Positions 50,149 to 58,992 of a DNA stretch of 64,000 nucleotides are shown here, piece after piece. Each line of letters starts with the position of its first letter. The first letter of the stretch is position 1. The position numbers and the translations under genes are program-made. The stretch is from Robiginitalea sp. (GTDB lineage: Bacteria; Bacteroidota; Bacteroidia; Flavobacteriales; Flavobacteriaceae): the NCBI GenBank assembly GCA_024642005.1, contig JAHECA010000003.1, forward strand, positions 119,058 through 183,057, read 5' to 3'. Below the pieces are notes generated by a model. It saw only the letters and a program-made list of their open reading frames with translations. It searched no databases and was not told the DNA's origin.

Positions 50149-52883
50149 TGCGATGTTCTTACTTACCCCTAATGCTGCTGTGCCTCGGATTTTACGCCAA
50201 CAGGCTCTGCGCCCAGAGGCATCTTATTACCGGCCGGGTGTGGGATGCACAGACTCGACAGCCATTGGCCGCAGTGGCTGTTGGGGAGGCCGGTTTTCCA
50301 GATCAGACCTTCAGCGGAGCAGAAGGACGCTTCGCCCTGGTGGTTTTTAAAGACAGCCTGTTGCTTCGCTGTTCAGCAGCGGGGTACCAGGGGCAAACCT
50401 ACGCGCTTGGCCCGGGCCTGCCAGACACGCTCAAGCTCGGCGACCTGTGGCTGCGACCCGAACCGGAGCTCCTCGATGAACGGGAGGTGGTAACCCTGAA
50501 TGAGCCTTTGCCCGAAGAAGGAGATTTCGAACCGGGCATGCCCTTGCTGCAGGCGGGTCGCGACCCCTTCCTGAGCCGGGCGGCGTTTGATTTCAGCGCC
50601 GGATACTTCAGGCTGCGGGGCCTCGACAGCCGCGAATCGGAGGTTTTTCTGAACGGGGTGCCCATGAACCGGACTTATGACGGGCGCGTCGCCTGGAGCA
50701 GCTGGGGCGGGCTAACCGATATCGGCCGCCATTCCGAACAAAACTACGGATGGTCGCTCTCGGAAAATGCCTTCGGGGGCCTGCTCGGCACCACCGAGAT
50801 TCACGCCGCCCCCTCGGCCCTTCGGCCCGGCACGCGCCTTACAGCCTCCCTGGGCAGCCGCAGTTACCGGTTTCGCCAGATGGTCACCTACAATTCGGGG
50901 ATGAACCCAAAGGGACTGGGGGTACTCCTGTCGCTTTCGAACCGCGTGGGAACAAGCGGTTACGTGGCGGGTACCCCCTATGAATCGCAGTCGGGGTATG
51001 CCGCCCTGGAGTGGCGCCCCAACCCGGAGAATGCCCTGTTGCTGGCCGGGGTCGTAAGCCGCACCAACCGGGGCTCGGGCGCCCCGTTGACTGAGGAGCT
51101 TGTGGGCCTGATGGGCAGCAGGTACAACCCCAATTGGGGCTGGCAGGACGGAAAAATACGGAGTGCCCGCGTCAGGTCGGAAAACGAGCCTTTGCTCATG
51201 TTCCTATATACGCACCAGACCCCTAGATTGTACTTGACTGTGGCCGGGGGCTATCAATGGGGCAGTAAGATGCGCACCCGCCTGGCCAGTTTCGATGCCC
51301 CGAACCCCGACCCTGCCTATTACCGAAACCTGCCCTCGTACCACTACAACAGCCCGCTTGGGGTAAACTACCGGAATACCACCTCTTCGTCCGAAGCCTT
51401 TCGGGCTGGCCCACAACTCGACTGGGAAACCCTGGTTCGCGCCAACCAGGCCGGAATTGGGAAAGCGGCCTATATTTTGCAGGGGGACGAGGAAATGGGG
51501 CGGCGCCTGCACCTGAGGACGGCGGCATCCTACCGGTTTACCGAATCCGGGTCGGTGCAGGCAGCCCTGCGCTACTCGGCGGAGCGCCTCGATTTCTGCG
51601 GTCGGTTGCTCGACTTGCTGGGGGCAGGTTACCACGAAGACCGGGATCCTTTCAGCATTACCTCCAACGACCTGGACGGACCGCCCCAAAAAGTAGCGGG
51701 TGATCGTATCGGCTATGCCTATAACCTGCAGGCCAATCGCTGGGAAGCTTTCCTGCAGGGCCGCTGGGGCAAGGGGCGAATAGACGCGGGGGCCTCGGTC
51801 AGGGTTGGAGGCACCCGAATGGGCCGGACCGGGTATTTCCGGAATCAGCGGTATCCGGGCATGGCGGAAGGCTCCCAGCCTGTTGGCCCATACAGCATGA
51901 TGGGGGTCAAGGCCGGGCTCGGCTACCGGCTTTCAGGGCAGCATTGGGTCTATGGGCATTTCGCACACACGAGGCTCCCGCCTTTGCTCCGCGATGTTTA
52001 CGCAGACCCGCGGGAAAACGGGCGTCTGTTTCCAATGGATGATCCGGAAACAGCTACTGGCGGCTCGGTTGACCTGTTCTTTCGCCATACCTGGTTGAAG
52101 GGGCGCCTTTCAGCCTATTACCTGCGCCAGACGGGCGGGCGGGTACTCCGGTCTTATTTTGCGGAAACCGGATACGGGGCGGCCTTTATGCGCGAAGCCA
52201 CGGGGGGTATCGCCTCCCTGCACCGGGGCCTGGAAGCGGGGTTGGAATTCCGGTTGAATCCCTCCCTGGCCTTTACCCTTGCCGGGGCTGTTGGGGCCTA
52301 TACCTATTCCGGAAACCCCCGAACATGGCTCTACTATTATCCCGATGACGAATCGGCACACCTGCCGCGCGGGGGCGAGCTTTCCCTCGGCGCCCCGCAG
52401 CTCGCCGGGCGACATTTGGCCCGGGGGCCCGAGACGGCCTTTTCTGCAGGGCTGTCTTATCGCGACCCGGCTTTCTGGTGGGTTGATGTAAGAGCCAATT
52501 ACCTGGGCAATTCGTACGAAGAGCTGGCTGTGCTCCGGCACGTCGCCGGCTTTACGCTGCAGGCCGGAACCGGGGAGGAAGACCCGGCCGCGCAACCCGA
52601 AGCCCTGCTTGCAATCCGTGCACAACGGCCCCTGCCAGCTTATTACCTGTTGAACCTGAGTGCCGGAAAATCGTGGCTGCGCGGCAAACACTATGTGAGC
52701 TTTTTCGCCGGCCTGAACAACCTTTTCGATCAGATTAATCGCACCGGGGGTTACCAGCAGGGGCGGTATGCCACCTTTTCGGGCCTGGCGGCAGATAACG
52801 GCAGCGGACACCCTTCTTTTGGGACCCGCTACTGGTACGGGGCAGGCCGCACCATTTTCATTAATATTTCATGGAGTTTTTAG
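50148..52883 (+). CDS. TonB-dependent receptor of the nuclease/lamin-tail locus
   Basis: 911 residues from the ATG at 50148, with a signal peptide (MRCSYLPLMLLCLGFYANRL) ending at CAQ. A CarboxypepD_reg domain (GRVWDAQTRQPLAAVAVG) is followed by a plug (DFSAGYFRLRGLDSRESEVFLNGVPMNRT) and a barrel ending in the aromatic F (INISWSF). No SusD gene follows. The next gene is a DUF5689/lamin-tail lipoprotein 2 bp downstream, and the divergent gene encodes a secreted EEP phosphodiesterase. The three probably form one import function, perhaps for nucleic-acid fragments. This is inference. Confidence 0.9.
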   Translation: MRCSYLPLMLLCLGFYANRLCAQRHLITGRVWDAQTRQPLAAVAVGEAGFPDQTFSGAEGRFALVVFKDSLLLRCSAAGYQGQTYALGPGLPDTLKLGDLWLRPEPELLDEREVVTLNEPLPEEGDFEPGMPLLQAGRDPFLSRAAFDFSAGYFRLRGLDSRESEVFLNGVPMNRTYDGRVAWSSWGGLTDIGRHSEQNYGWSLSENAFGGLLGTTEIHAAPSALRPGTRLTASLGSRSYRFRQMVTYNSGMNPKGLGVLLSLSNRVGTSGYVAGTPYESQSGYAALEWRPNPENALLLAGVVSRTNRGSGAPLTEELVGLMGSRYNPNWGWQDGKIRSARVRSENEPLLMFLYTHQTPRLYLTVAGGYQWGSKMRTRLASFDAPNPDPAYYRNLPSYHYNSPLGVNYRNTTSSSEAFRAGPQLDWETLVRANQAGIGKAAYILQGDEEMGRRLHLRTAASYRFTESGSVQAALRYSAERLDFCGRLLDLLGAGYHEDRDPFSITSNDLDGPPQKVAGDRIGYAYNLQANRWEAFLQGRWGKGRIDAGASVRVGGTRMGRTGYFRNQRYPGMAEGSQPVGPYSMMGVKAGLGYRLSGQHWVYGHFAHTRLPPLLRDVYADPRENGRLFPMDDPETATGGSVDLFFRHTWLKGRLSAYYLRQTGGRVLRSYFAETGYGAAFMREATGGIASLHRGLEAGLEFRLNPSLAFTLAGAVGAYTYSGNPRTWLYYYPDDESAHLPRGGELSLGAPQLAGRHLARGPETAFSAGLSYRDPAFWWVDVRANYLGNSYEELAVLRHVAGFTLQAGTGEEDPAAQPEALLAIRAQRPLPAYYLLNLSAGKSWLRGKHYVSFFAGLNNLFDQINRTGGYQQGRYATFSGLAADNGSGHPSFGTRYWYGAGRTIFINISWSF

Positions 52884-52885
52884 CA

Positions 52886-54274
52886 ATGGAACAACTGAGC
52901 AAGGCCAGGTTGCTGGCGTGGATTTGGATGGGTATTCTTTTGGGATGTACCGCCCCTCAGGCACCCGGGGCCAGCGAAACGGCATGCGAGGCCGATTCTC
53001 TGGGCCTCATAAGCTTTGACCAACTGTTTAACATGTACAAAGGCGAGGTCGTGGAAATAACCCTCGACCAGGCGCTGGAAGGATTTGTGATTTCGTCTGA
53101 CCGGGAAGGGAATATCTTTGGCAGCATCTACCTGCAGGACCGGCTTTCCGGACCGCAATTCGGCCTGGAATTCAAAACGGACCTACTGGAAACACATGCC
53201 TTGTTCCCGCCGGGCTCGCGCGTAAGGGTAGCTCTCAAAGGCTTGTTTCTCGGGAAGCAGGGCTCGGGGTTTGCCCTGGGCAGCGCGCGGGAGGTGTTTG
53301 GAAACCCGACCCTGGACCGGTTGCCGGCCCTGGTTTCGATGGAAAAGCTCAGACTGGCCTGTGAACCCGGTGGACAACCCGAGCCGAGGCTGGTATGGGC
53401 AGACTCCCTGCGGGACACGTATGTGCACACCCTGGTGCGGTTGCGCGATATGCAGGTATCAGAGCAATACAGGGATACTTTGTTCGCCCTTGCCGAAACC
53501 GAAACACGAGTGCCCTTGGAGGATTGTTCAGGAAACAGCCTCGACCTGGTCAATAGTGGCTATTCCGATTTTCAGGGCAGGAGCCTGCCGGCCGGCAGCG
53601 GCAGGGTTACCGGCATCCTGCAGGGCGCCAAGAGCTCCTTCAGCCTGATGATGCGGGAGTTCTCTGATCTCGATTTTTCAGACCCCTCCTGCGCAGAGCG
53701 TTTTCCGCCCGTTCGGTCAGACCGGGTGTTTATTTCTGAACTGGCCGACCCCGATAATGAGCCCGGGGCACGTTTCCTGGAATTATACAATTCCGGCATG
53801 GAAGATGTTCCATTACGGGGTTGGACCCTGTTGCGATACACCAATGCCAATACAGAGCCCGGGGTGGCGGCAGACCTGAGCAGCCTGGTTATCGCCGCCC
53901 ATGCCACCCTGGTCTTTTCGGCCAGGCCAGATAGTTTCCTGGCGGTATACGGGAAGGAGCCCGATGTGGTGCTCAGGGGCAACGGGCCTGCCGATTCCAA
54001 CGGAGATGACACCCTGGTACTGGTGAATCCCTTTGGGGAGGTTTCAGACGTTTTTGGCCTGCCCGGAGAAGACGGTACCGGAACCGCGCATGAATTTGAA
54101 GACGGGGGCGCGGTGCGCCGCCCGAATATACAAATGGCCAACCCGGTTTTTACCCCCGATGAATGGGACGTCTACAACGACAGTGGCGGAAGCGGCACCC
54201 AAAACCTGCCACGTCAGGCCCCGGCCGATTTCAGTCCTGGCAGCCACACCCAGGTGGCTGGAAAAGGCGCCTGA
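52886..54274 (+). CDS. DUF5689 plus lamin-tail domain lipoprotein
   Basis: 462 residues from the ATG at 52886, two bases after the receptor stop. The lipobox is ILLGC. The N-terminal half (about 35-250) has the DUF5689 pattern: GFVISSDREGNIFGSIYLQD and the OB-like PGSRVRVALKGLFLG. The C-terminal half (about 280-415) is a lamin-tail domain: VFISELADPDNEPGARFLELYNSG, VPLRGWTLLRYT and NGDDTLVLVNPFGEVSDVFG. Lamin-tail domains are common in secreted bacterial nucleases. The protein would sit at the cell surface next to the TonB receptor as a binding subunit. Confidence 0.88.
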   Translation: MEQLSKARLLAWIWMGILLGCTAPQAPGASETACEADSLGLISFDQLFNMYKGEVVEITLDQALEGFVISSDREGNIFGSIYLQDRLSGPQFGLEFKTDLLETHALFPPGSRVRVALKGLFLGKQGSGFALGSAREVFGNPTLDRLPALVSMEKLRLACEPGGQPEPRLVWADSLRDTYVHTLVRLRDMQVSEQYRDTLFALAETETRVPLEDCSGNSLDLVNSGYSDFQGRSLPAGSGRVTGILQGAKSSFSLMMREFSDLDFSDPSCAERFPPVRSDRVFISELADPDNEPGARFLELYNSGMEDVPLRGWTLLRYTNANTEPGVAADLSSLVIAAHATLVFSARPDSFLAVYGKEPDVVLRGNGPADSNGDDTLVLVNPFGEVSDVFGLPGEDGTGTAHEFEDGGAVRRPNIQMANPVFTPDEWDVYNDSGGSGTQNLPRQAPADFSPGSHTQVAGKGA

Positions 54275-54400
54275 CCTGCAGGTGCAGGTGATTTTCTTTG
54301 TTCAGGACACACCTTAGGAATCGACCTGTATATTTTCGGGGCAGTACCCTGCAGAAATGCCGTGGCGAACCTCCCCGTTATGCCATTAATCATTACTTTT

Positions 54401-54883
54401 ATGCACATGGACAGCACCCAGTTTTTCGGCTACATCCGCACTGGCGACCTGGAGGGCGTTAGGCATAGCCTGCAGGCGCATCCCGGCCTGGTTCATGAAC
54501 GCGACGCCCGGGGTTCCACCCCCCTTATCCTGGCTGCCTATTACGACCAGAAAGACCTGGTTCGTCTGCTGCTTGAGCAAGGGGCCCCTGTCAATGAAAT
54601 GGACGGCTCGGGCAATACAGCCCTGATGGGGGTCTGTTTCAAGGGATATGCCGAAATGGCCCGCATCCTCATTGAAGCGGGGGCCGATGTCAATGCCCGC
54701 AACGGCATGGGCGGAACCTGCCTGACCTTTTCGGTGAGCTTTAACCGGCCCGAGATCGCCCGCCTGCTCCTCGGGGCAGGTGCCGACCCGCAAGCCAGGG
54801 ATGCCCAGGGCAAAACAGCCCTCGATCACGCACAAAATCAGGGTCTCACCGACATGGTGGCCCTGCTCGAAGCCACCTCATAA
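54401..54883 (+). CDS. Ankyrin repeat protein
   Basis: About 160 residues (ATG at 54401; an ATG two codons later is as good, and a GTG at 54362 would add 13). Four ankyrin repeats are recognised by the pattern GSTPLILAAYYDQKDLVRLLLEQGAPVNEMDG, GNTALMGVCFKGYAEMARILIEAGADVNARN, GGTCLTFSVSFNRPEIARLLLGAGADPQARD and GKTALDHAQNQG. It is a protein-interaction module, cytoplasmic with no signal peptide. The omega-amidase gene follows after 11 bp. No catalase, a frequent partner of bacterial ankyrin proteins, is nearby. Confidence 0.88.
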   Translation: MHMDSTQFFGYIRTGDLEGVRHSLQAHPGLVHERDARGSTPLILAAYYDQKDLVRLLLEQGAPVNEMDGSGNTALMGVCFKGYAEMARILIEAGADVNARNGMGGTCLTFSVSFNRPEIARLLLGAGADPQARDAQGKTALDHAQNQGLTDMVALLEATS

Positions 54884-54894
54884 CAAAATTTCCC

Positions 54895-55659
54895 ATGGAA
54901 GTTGCCCTGGTCCAAACCGCACTGCACTGGGAAGATCCCGAAGCCAACCGGAAGCATTTGGAATCTTTTTTGGCTCCACTATCCGGGAAAACCGACCTGA
55001 TCGTATTACCCGAAATGTTTACCACGGGCTTCACCATGGAGCCTTCGAATATTGACCGGGCCGAGGCCCCGCGCACCCTCGACTGGATGCGGGAGTGGGC
55101 CAAACAAGCCAATTCAGCCCTGGTGGGCAGCCTGGTGTGGCCCGAAGGAGAGGGCTACTGCAACAGGCTGGTATTCATGAAGCCTGACGGGGATTTTGCC
55201 ACTTATGACAAGCGGCACACCTTTACCCTGGCGGGGGAAGACCGGGTCTACCAACGGGGCAGCCGGCGACTGCTGGTCCCCTTTCGGGGCTTCACCTTTT
55301 GCCCGATGATCTGCTACGACCTCCGTTTCCCGGTCTGGAGCCGCAATACGGACCCGTACGATGTGTTGCTTTATGTGGCAAACTGGCCGGAGGTCCGGAT
55401 CTCGGCCTGGGACACCCTGTTGCGGGCCCGGGCAATCGAAAACATGGCTTATGTGCTGGGGGTAAACCGTCTGGGCAGCGACCCCAATAAGCATCGCTAT
55501 CCGGGGCATAGCGCCGCCTATGACTGTTTGGGCACCCCCATGGCCTTTGCCGGCAAAGAAGAAACGCTGCACGTGAAACTCTCGCATACCCATCTTTCCG
55601 AAACGCGTGCCAAACTGCGTTTCCTGGACGATCGCGACCCGTTTACTCCCTTATGGTAA
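54895..55659 (+). CDS. Omega-amidase / nitrilase family hydrolase
   Basis: 254 residues, the YafV-like size. The catalytic triad is Glu40 in LPEMF, Lys106 in YDKRHTF and Cys140 in MICYDLRFP. The ankyrin gene is 11 bp upstream. Omega-amidases hydrolyse 2-oxoglutaramate and 2-oxosuccinamate, which are transamination by-products of glutamine and asparagine or waste from methionine salvage. The tail overlaps the convergent Ig-like gene by 17 bp. Substrate identity is inferred from family similarity. Confidence 0.9.
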   Translation: MEVALVQTALHWEDPEANRKHLESFLAPLSGKTDLIVLPEMFTTGFTMEPSNIDRAEAPRTLDWMREWAKQANSALVGSLVWPEGEGYCNRLVFMKPDGDFATYDKRHTFTLAGEDRVYQRGSRRLLVPFRGFTFCPMICYDLRFPVWSRNTDPYDVLLYVANWPEVRISAWDTLLRARAIENMAYVLGVNRLGSDPNKHRYPGHSAAYDCLGTPMAFAGKEETLHVKLSHTHLSETRAKLRFLDDRDPFTPLW

Positions 55660-57262
55660 AGGTTTCCACTTTCTCCCAATTGGCGCGGATTTCGATGGGG
55701 GCCGGGTAGTAAATCACCTGTTCGGGTTGCTTTTTGGCGAGGTAATTTCCCGGATCCCAACGCCCGTTCCCGTTGTCGTCAAAAATGACGCGTACCCTGT
55801 AGGTGTCGGGTTTGAGCCAACTGAATTCAAGCTCCTCGGCACGGGTCAGGATTTTTTGGCGCACCATTTTGTCGCGATTGTCGGTGAGCTCCACAATGAG
55901 CGGAAAGCGCATTTCGCCCTGGAGCGAAAATCGCAGGACCCCGAAATCGGTAGGCAGCCCTACCCGCCACCGCGTGATAAGGGAATCGTTGGTGCCCCCG
56001 AAAAAGTCGGTAATGGCCCCCGGCAGTAGCTGCAGGACATAAGTGTGTTCGGCCTCCTTGGCGAAATCGAAATAAACGCTGCCATTCAGGCTGTCGATGG
56101 AAATGCGGAAGGGCACCTGCAGGCTGTCCTGGTCGACCATGCTCATGAAGGTGGTATCGGCCCCGACCAAAGGAATTGAGGTGGTCAGGAAAACGGAATC
56201 GCCCGGCACCGCTTCACTGCGGAGCGACCAGTTCAGCATCAGGGAATCGGGCTTTATCTGCAAGGGTTTTACCGTAAAGGAATCAATGCGCTGGGTATCC
56301 CTGGGGTGCCGTAAGGCGAACAGCATGGAATCGGGCTGCCAGGGGGTAAACCAGAAATTCAGGCTGTCTTTGCCGTAAACAGGGGATACCAGAGTGCGAA
56401 CGCTGTCGGGCAGAGGCGTAATGAGCTCCACCTCGGGGGCCTCCCCGCCGAGGTACCCGAACAGCACTTTGTTCGAGGCCGCATAGGTGGGCGGGCGTAC
56501 CGCGTACCTGGGAATTTCCCTGAAAAGACGCAATTTGTAGGTAGAATCGGTTGGGATCACAATGGTGTCTTCCACAAACCCGATTTTGTCTGCATTCGGG
56601 TTAAACAGGTTGTTCTTGCCCTCATCTTTCAGGGCAATAAGCCGGTACTTTCCGGCCTTCAGGTTGTCGAGCCTGAAAATTACCGCGCTGTCGAGTGTGT
56701 TGGTCAGGTAGTAGGGAGGTTTTTTGAAAACCGTCGAATCGTTAAACGTGCTGTCTATTTCGTACAACATTACGCTGATGAAGGCGTCGGCCTTGCGGTT
56801 GAAGCCGTCTGCAACCACCCCGCTAAGGCTCAGGGAATCGATGTAGTCTCCGGTTGAGAAGACGTAGGTAAGGAAGTTGTAGGGGTTCCCTTCGTTGTTG
56901 TCCACCACGCTCTGCCCGAAATTGAGGGTATAGGTGGTGTTTTCCAATAAGGTATCAGACAACTTGATTTCCAGCACTTTGCTCGCGCCCCCCATCGGGC
57001 TCATTTCGGGAGGGTATTTGAGGGGAGGGGAAATGATGAGCTGCTTGTCGGTATTCTGCAGGCGCACATACTCGTCAAAATACAGGCGGAGGCGGTCTGT
57101 CTGGAACCGGGTAGTCTGGTTGGGGGGGTCGGCGCGCAGCAGCACGGGGGGTGTTTCGTCCTTCGGGCCACCGCTCGGGGTGCCCCGGCGGCCGCATTGG
57201 CTCAATGCAAGCAACAGGCAGAGCGCAAAAAGGGCGGCCAACATTCGGCGAACGAGTTTCAT
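55643..57262 (-). CDS. Lipoprotein with bacterial Ig-like domain (SbsA type)
   Basis: 539 residues from the ATG at 57262. A lipobox ends at LSQC. The N-terminal domain (about 35-145) is an Ig-like/SbsA domain: GGPKDETPPVLLRADPPNQTTRF, LRLYFDEYV and NTTYTLNFGQSVVDNNEGN. The remainder is a series of beta domains, ending with DDNGNGRWDPGNY, which resembles a calcium-binding loop. No enzyme motif is seen. Such proteins are common outer-surface components of Flavobacteriia. The comF gene lies 30 bp upstream on the same strand. Confidence 0.85.
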   Translation of the reverse strand: MKLVRRMLAALFALCLLLALSQCGRRGTPSGGPKDETPPVLLRADPPNQTTRFQTDRLRLYFDEYVRLQNTDKQLIISPPLKYPPEMSPMGGASKVLEIKLSDTLLENTTYTLNFGQSVVDNNEGNPYNFLTYVFSTGDYIDSLSLSGVVADGFNRKADAFISVMLYEIDSTFNDSTVFKKPPYYLTNTLDSAVIFRLDNLKAGKYRLIALKDEGKNNLFNPNADKIGFVEDTIVIPTDSTYKLRLFREIPRYAVRPPTYAASNKVLFGYLGGEAPEVELITPLPDSVRTLVSPVYGKDSLNFWFTPWQPDSMLFALRHPRDTQRIDSFTVKPLQIKPDSLMLNWSLRSEAVPGDSVFLTTSIPLVGADTTFMSMVDQDSLQVPFRISIDSLNGSVYFDFAKEAEHTYVLQLLPGAITDFFGGTNDSLITRWRVGLPTDFGVLRFSLQGEMRFPLIVELTDNRDKMVRQKILTRAEELEFSWLKPDTYRVRVIFDDNGNGRWDPGNYLAKKQPEQVIYYPAPIEIRANWEKVETFTIRE

Positions 57263-57292
57263 ATTCCCGGATACTTCCCCACAAAGAAACAA

Positions 57293-58012
57293 CTAATTTG
57301 GGAATTGCCGGGACCCAACAAGGGCCATGGCGGCAATGTAAATCTGAATCTCCGGAATGGCGCCAAGGGCCTCGCAGCAGGCATCAAGCGTGGCGCCGGT
57401 GGTGATTACGTCGTCTACCAGGAGTACACGGGCCCCGGCCAGGAGCCCCGGTTCGGCAACGCTGAATACCCCCCTTATGTGCTCAAACCGCCTCCAGCGG
57501 TCGCGGGCGGTCTGCGTCTGCCCGCTGCGGCTGCGCAACAGCAGCCGATCGGAATACCGGGCGCCCAGGCACGTGGCAATGCGCCGGCCGAAGCGGTCGC
57601 ATTGGTTGAATCCCCTGCGGCGCCTTTTACGGGGGTGCAGGGGTACGGGCAAGACCCAGTCGATGCCCGCCAGGACTTTTTCGTGCTGCAGCAATCCGCC
57701 ATACCAGGTGCCCAGCCATTCCCCGACCTGTTGCTGGCCCCGGTACTTGAGGTGGTGGATCAGTTTCTGGGTGGTGCCCCCTGCCTCAAACTGCAAAAGG
57801 GCACCGGCCTTGATTACGACTCGCTGACCGTAAAACAGGCGGTCGGCCGGGTTTTCCTCCTCAAAATTGCAGTCGGCAAGGGGTAATTCATTTCGACAAA
57901 ATACACACAAGATGTGCTCTCCCCGATATAAGTGTGCATTACATCCAAAACACAAGGCGGGTAGCAGGAAGGAGTCTAGTGCATTTAGTACTTTTGGTAT
58001 CTTACAGCGCAT
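57293..58012 (-). CDS. ComF family phosphoribosyltransferase-like protein
   Basis: 239 residues. A double zinc knuckle (Cys21, Cys24, Cys36, Cys39) is followed by a type I PRTase domain with LLVDDVITTGAT, the PRPP-binding loop. ComF proteins are named after DNA uptake in Bacillus but are widely conserved; in other bacteria they act in competence, recombination or are of unknown role. No other competence gene is nearby. The gene is divergent from the coiled-coil gene, whose promoter element (57989) lies in its first codons. The Ig-like lipoprotein follows. Confidence 0.88.
   Translation of the reverse strand: MRCKIPKVLNALDSFLLPALCFGCNAHLYRGEHILCVFCRNELPLADCNFEEENPADRLFYGQRVVIKAGALLQFEAGGTTQKLIHHLKYRGQQQVGEWLGTWYGGLLQHEKVLAGIDWVLPVPLHPRKRRRRGFNQCDRFGRRIATCLGARYSDRLLLRSRSGQTQTARDRWRRFEHIRGVFSVAEPGLLAGARVLLVDDVITTGATLDACCEALGAIPEIQIYIAAMALVGSRQFPN
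57989..57996 (+). promoter_or_regulatory. -7 element of the coiled-coil gene
   Basis: TACTTTTG, an exact TAnnTTTG, 62 bp upstream of the ATG at 58059 and inside the 5-prime end of the opposite comF gene. Confidence 0.4.
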
Positions 58013-58058
58013 ATATTCTGACCAAACCCACGTTTTCCTTTTCAGGACCCCCGCCCGG

Positions 58059-58955
58059 ATGAACCTTCAAGACAATAAATTCAATAACAAAATCGTATTT
58101 GCTGCCCTGGTCGCCGTGATTGTTGGGATTCTTATTGCCTTTTATTACAGTTATGCCCAATCGCAGACCCAAATAGGGTACCTGGAGAAGGAACGAAGCC
58201 TGCTGGTAAAAGACCTCACCCTGATGCGGGCCGAGGTAGACCGGCTTTCAGCCCTGAACGAGGTAAACGACATCGATCTGCAAGACAGCCGCGAACGCGT
58301 GCAGCAACTGCTCGATTCGGTGGGCCGCCTGAACTTCAACATCCAGAAACTTCGCGAATTTCGGTCTGAACTCCGCAAAATGGAAGCACGTTACGATTCC
58401 CTTAAGCTTCGTAACAACTACCTGCAGAACAACAACCGGATGCTGGCCAACCAATTCGATGAAACCCGTAAGATGCTCGAAGAGCTCCGCGGTCAGAGCA
58501 ATACCCTTGCCGAGGCCGAGGCCGAGCTCCGCAGAAAGAACCGCGAGCTCAGCAGCGAGTTGCGCCGGAAGAGCTACCTGCAGCTCAACAACCCGGAAGG
58601 CAGTGGTTTCCGCATGCGAAGCGGCAAGCCCATCCGCACCAACAAGGCCTCTACCATCGAAAAATTGCGCGGCTGCGTTACGGTGGCCGGCAACCCGAAC
58701 GTGAGCGGGGAGGAGAAAGTAATTTACCTGCAATTCCTTGGCCCCGACATGCGGGTAATCGAAGACAATGACAGTATCCTGTCGGTAAACGGCAACGTCT
58801 ACAGCAAACGCGTTGAGCTGCTCTTTTTGGGCGAGGAGCTGAATGTCTGCGACTTTATAACCATTCCCGAAGGGTCCCTGGAGCCAGGCACCTATACCCT
58901 CAACGTTTTTGAGGACGAGCGCCTGCTGGCCACCTCCGAGTTCCAGTTGAAATAA
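58059..58955 (+). CDS. Membrane-anchored coiled-coil protein
   Basis: 298 residues from the ATG at 58059; the open frame upstream is antisense to comF and not protein-like. One transmembrane segment (about 12-32, IVFAALVAVIVGILIAFYYSYA) is followed by a long heptad coiled coil (about 40-190, with LEKERSLLVKDLTLMRAEVDRL and AEAELRRKNRELSSELRRK) and a C-terminal beta domain of about 90 residues. This layout is common in Flavobacteriia as an inner-membrane protein of unknown role. The glyS gene lies downstream. Confidence 0.78.
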   Translation: MNLQDNKFNNKIVFAALVAVIVGILIAFYYSYAQSQTQIGYLEKERSLLVKDLTLMRAEVDRLSALNEVNDIDLQDSRERVQQLLDSVGRLNFNIQKLREFRSELRKMEARYDSLKLRNNYLQNNNRMLANQFDETRKMLEELRGQSNTLAEAEAELRRKNRELSSELRRKSYLQLNNPEGSGFRMRSGKPIRTNKASTIEKLRGCVTVAGNPNVSGEEKVIYLQFLGPDMRVIEDNDSILSVNGNVYSKRVELLFLGEELNVCDFITIPEGSLEPGTYTLNVFEDERLLATSEFQLK

Positions 58956-58980
58956 GAGGCGTTCTTTTCTCCGAATACTC

Positions 58981-58988
58981 TATTTTTG
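58981..58988 (+). promoter_or_regulatory. -7 element of glyS, four bases before the start codon
   Basis: TATTTTTG, an exact TAnnTTTG, ends at 58988 and the glyS ATG begins at 58993. With transcription starting about 5 bases after the element, the message would be leaderless. Confidence 0.5.
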
Positions 58989-58992
58989 CCCA

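Noticed and set aside
57293..58012. ComF as evidence for a competence system
   Set aside because: ComF is widespread without competence, and no other com gene is present in the window.
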